From: Cypionkella sinensis
GTDB lineage: Bacteria > Pseudomonadota > Alphaproteobacteria > Rhodobacterales > Rhodobacteraceae
Length of the DNA stretch: 64,000 bases
Reading direction: 5' to 3'
Assembly: GCF_042646385.1 (NCBI RefSeq)
Contig: NZ_JBHRTO010000002.1
Coordinates: forward strand, 682,001-746,000
The first letter of the stretch is position 1. Every line of letters starts with the position of its first letter. Positions 62,212 through 64,000 of this stretch are shown in pieces. A program made the position numbers and the translations under genes. The notes under the pieces were generated by a model. It had not been told where the DNA came from. It saw nothing but the letters and a program-made list of their open reading frames with translations, and made no database searches.

Positions 62212-62549
62212 TGGAGGTGTTGGTCGCCATCGCCATCGGCACGCTGACCGCCTGCGGCATTTACCTGATGCTGCGCGCGCGGACGTTTCCGGTTATTCTG
62301 GGGCTGTCGCTGCTGTCATATGCGGTGAATCTCTTCATCTTCATTTCGGGCCGCATCCGGCTGGATGCCGCGCCGATCATCGGGCAAGGCCCCTATACCG
62401 ACCCATTGCCGCAAGCGCTGGTGCTGACGGCGATCGTGATTTCCTTTGGCATGACGGCGGTGCTGGTGATCATGGCGCTAGGGGCTTACCTGACCGCGGG
62501 CCATGACCGGATCGACACCGAAGATAAGCCCGCCGAGGATCAGCCATGA
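62211..62549 (+). CDS. mrpC: Mrp antiporter subunit C
   Basis: A 112-aa NuoK-like subunit with three helices: MEVLVAIAIGTLTACGIYLM, then FPVILGLSLLSYAVNLFIF, then ALVLTAIVISFGMTAVLVIM. It shares one base with the mrpA stop (TGATG) and overlaps mrpD by ATGA. Sequence and length fit MnhC/PhaC. Confidence 0.92.
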   Translation: MEVLVAIAIGTLTACGIYLMLRARTFPVILGLSLLSYAVNLFIFISGRIRLDAAPIIGQGPYTDPLPQALVLTAIVISFGMTAVLVIMALGAYLTAGHDRIDTEDKPAEDQP

Positions 62550-63973
62550 GCCAGTTGCTGATCTTGCCGGTGATCCTGCCCGCTGCCTTGGCTGGGTTCA
62601 TCATCCTGTTCGCGCGCAATGCGCTGGGGGTGCAACGCGCCATATCGGGCCTTGGCACGTTGGCCTTGCTGGCGCTGGCGATCATCCTGATCCAAGCCCC
62701 CACGCAGGCCTATTTCCTTGGCAACTGGCCCGCGCCGTTTGGCATCGCCCTGACGCTGGATGGCCTGTCGGCGCTGATGTTGCTGCTGACCGCGGGCCTT
62801 GCGCTGATCGTGCTGATCCACAGTATTGCGACCGGATGGGATGCACAGGGCCGCCATTTTCACGCGCTGTTTCTGTTTCAACTGATGGGGTTGAACGGCG
62901 CCTTCCTGACCGGCGACGCCTTTAACCTGTTTGTGTTCTTCGAGGTGCTGCTGATCGCATCCTACGGGTTGATGGTGCATGGCGGCGGGCAGGCGCGCAT
63001 CCGCGCGGGCGTGCAATATGTGGCGTTCAACCTGCTGGGATCGACCCTGTTCCTGTTCGCGCTGGCGACGATTTACAGCACGATGGGCACGCTGAACATG
63101 GCCGATCTGGCGCAAAAACTTCCCCTGCTTCCCGCAGAGGATACCGCGCTGATCCGCGTGGCCGCTGTGCTGTTGATGCTGGTGTTTGCGATCAAGTCGG
63201 CGCTGGTGCCGCTGCAATTCTGGCTGCCCGGCACCTATGCCAACGCGCCCGGCCCGGTCGCGGCGCTGTTTGCGGTGATGACAAAGGTGGGGACCTATGC
63301 GCTGATCCGGTTTGGCACGCTGGTGTTTCCGGGCGATCTGCCTGCCATCGGCGGGCTGTTGGCGGGGCTGCTGTATCCCGCCGCCATCGCGACAATGGCG
63401 GTGGGCGCGATTGGCACCTTGGCGGCAAACGCCCTGCCGCGCCAGATTGCCTTTGCTGCGATAGGCTCGATGGGCACGCTGCTGCTGGCGGTGTCGGCCT
63501 TTACGCCCGAAGCGATTTCGGCTGCGCTGTACTATCTGATCCATTCCACCGTTGCGACCGCTGCGCTGTTCCTGATCGCCGATCTTGCCCGCAGCCGCCG
63601 CGATGGGCTGACGGCGGCGCTTTACATGGGGGCCGCGATTGCCATGGCCGGGATGCCGCCGCTTTCGGGCTTTGTCGGCAAGTTGCTGGTGCTGGATGCG
63701 CTACGCTCTGATCCGCTGGCGTGGGTGATGATCCTGCTGTCATCGTTGCTGACGATGATCGGGCTGGCCCGCAGCGGCTCTGATCTGTTCTGGAAAGCGC
63801 CCAGCACCGAGGCCCCGGCGCACAGCAAGGCTGCGATCCTGCTGTGTCTTGCGGCTTTGGTGGCGCTGACGCTGGCGGCGGGGCCGATCACAGCTTGGCT
63901 GGGGCAGACGGCGGCGGCACTGGACGCGCCGACCGCCTATATCGCCGCCAACCAGTTGGGGGCCGCTGAATGA
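62546..63973 (+). CDS. mrpD: Mrp antiporter subunit D
   Basis: A 475-aa NuoN/ND2-like antiporter subunit with ~14 helices. Family features are LTGDAFNLFVFFEVLLIASYG, the Lys-bearing VFAIKSALVPLQFWLPGTYA with NAPGPVAALFAVMTKVGTYA, and PLSGFVGKLLVLDAL. Translation is coupled to mrpC and, by an ATGA overlap, to the next gene. Full length. Confidence 0.93.
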   Translation: MSQLLILPVILPAALAGFIILFARNALGVQRAISGLGTLALLALAIILIQAPTQAYFLGNWPAPFGIALTLDGLSALMLLLTAGLALIVLIHSIATGWDAQGRHFHALFLFQLMGLNGAFLTGDAFNLFVFFEVLLIASYGLMVHGGGQARIRAGVQYVAFNLLGSTLFLFALATIYSTMGTLNMADLAQKLPLLPAEDTALIRVAAVLLMLVFAIKSALVPLQFWLPGTYANAPGPVAALFAVMTKVGTYALIRFGTLVFPGDLPAIGGLLAGLLYPAAIATMAVGAIGTLAANALPRQIAFAAIGSMGTLLLAVSAFTPEAISAALYYLIHSTVATAALFLIADLARSRRDGLTAALYMGAAIAMAGMPPLSGFVGKLLVLDALRSDPLAWVMILLSSLLTMIGLARSGSDLFWKAPSTEAPAHSKAAILLCLAALVALTLAAGPITAWLGQTAAALDAPTAYIAANQLGAAE

Positions 63974-64000
63974 GAGGCATTTTCCCCCACCCGATGCTGA
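63970..64000 (+). CDS. mrpE: Start of Mrp antiporter subunit E (truncated by window)
   Basis: Ten codons, MRGIFPHPML, begin at an ATG that overlaps the mrpD stop. The MrpA-C-D order in this operon makes MrpE the expected next subunit, and the short N-terminus fits, but the sequence is too short to prove it. Confidence 0.6.
   Translation, partial: MRGIFPHPML

Overview
The window looks like chromosomal DNA from a free-living alphaproteobacterium of the Rhodobacteraceae (Rhodobacter/Gemmobacter-like). The reasons are high GC, many 4-bp ATGA gene overlaps, a complete PhyR-NepR-EcfG general stress response locus, the order rpsT-dnaA-dnaN-recF-gyrB, a DMSP-lyase-like cupin gene, a DUF6478-type gene and GC-rich intergenic palindromes built around CCCCGGACTTGATCCGGGG. 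No phage, transposase, integrase or CRISPR array is visible, so this is core genome plus metabolic accessory operons.

Layout. 0-2 kb: tail of an unknown gene, then mlaA-mlaC (outer-membrane lipid asymmetry, minus strand). 2-5.2 kb: type I secretion ATPase and HlyD adaptor. 5.5-15.7 kb: housekeeping and metabolic genes (RidA, GDPD, DUF482, PCD, peroxiredoxin, ferredoxin reductase, rsmD, HAD phosphatase, map, a CinA-type MoCo-binding domain, two GNATs counting the one at 28.9 kb, OmpA-like, LysR). 15.8-23.2 kb: a stress-response island with two HisKA_2/HWE-type kinases, nepR-ecfG, phyR, a DUF1328 gene and a three-gene envelope operon. Sites matching the EcfG promoter consensus (GGAAC-N16/17-yGTT) precede the DUF1328 gene, the envelope operon and, on both strands of one 32-bp palindrome, nepR-ecfG and phyR. 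23.3-32.7 kb: FkbM methyltransferase, rpsT, dnaA, dnaN, recF, GNAT, LysE, gyrB. 32.8-41.2 kb: DMSP-lyase-like gene behind tRNA-Arg(CCU), two orphan LacI regulators, glutathione peroxidase, FadH and three poorly characterised envelope or unknown genes. 41.6-47.8 kb: urease operon ureD-A-(hupE/ureJ)-B-C-(unknown secreted protein)-E-F-G. 47.9-53 kb: a ProC-like dehydrogenase with a GSAM-like aminotransferase, adenine deaminase and a DMT exporter. 53.3-58.8 kb: Frc-type sugar ABC transporter (frcBCAK) divergent from a FucU/RbsD mutarotase and a ROK repressor, with a clear palindromic operator between them. 59.4 kb to the end: Mrp-type Na+/H+ antiporter (A/B fusion, C, D, start of E).

Functional links. 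Urease, adenine deaminase and HupE-type nickel uptake form a plausible purine/urea nitrogen-salvage group. The stress island is self-contained: kinases feed PhyR, PhyR removes NepR, and EcfG transcribes its own regulators and the membrane-protein genes beside it.

The most unusual non-coding content is repetitive. There is a three-copy ~75-nt element with two palindromes (141, 32713, 58815). There is a ~210-nt multi-hairpin repeat whose stems differ by compensatory changes between copies (41238, 53123, 59054, partial at 19653). There are five loci of a 27-nt REP-like palindrome and one perfect 34-bp inverted repeat. All calls come from reading the sequence; no database search was run.
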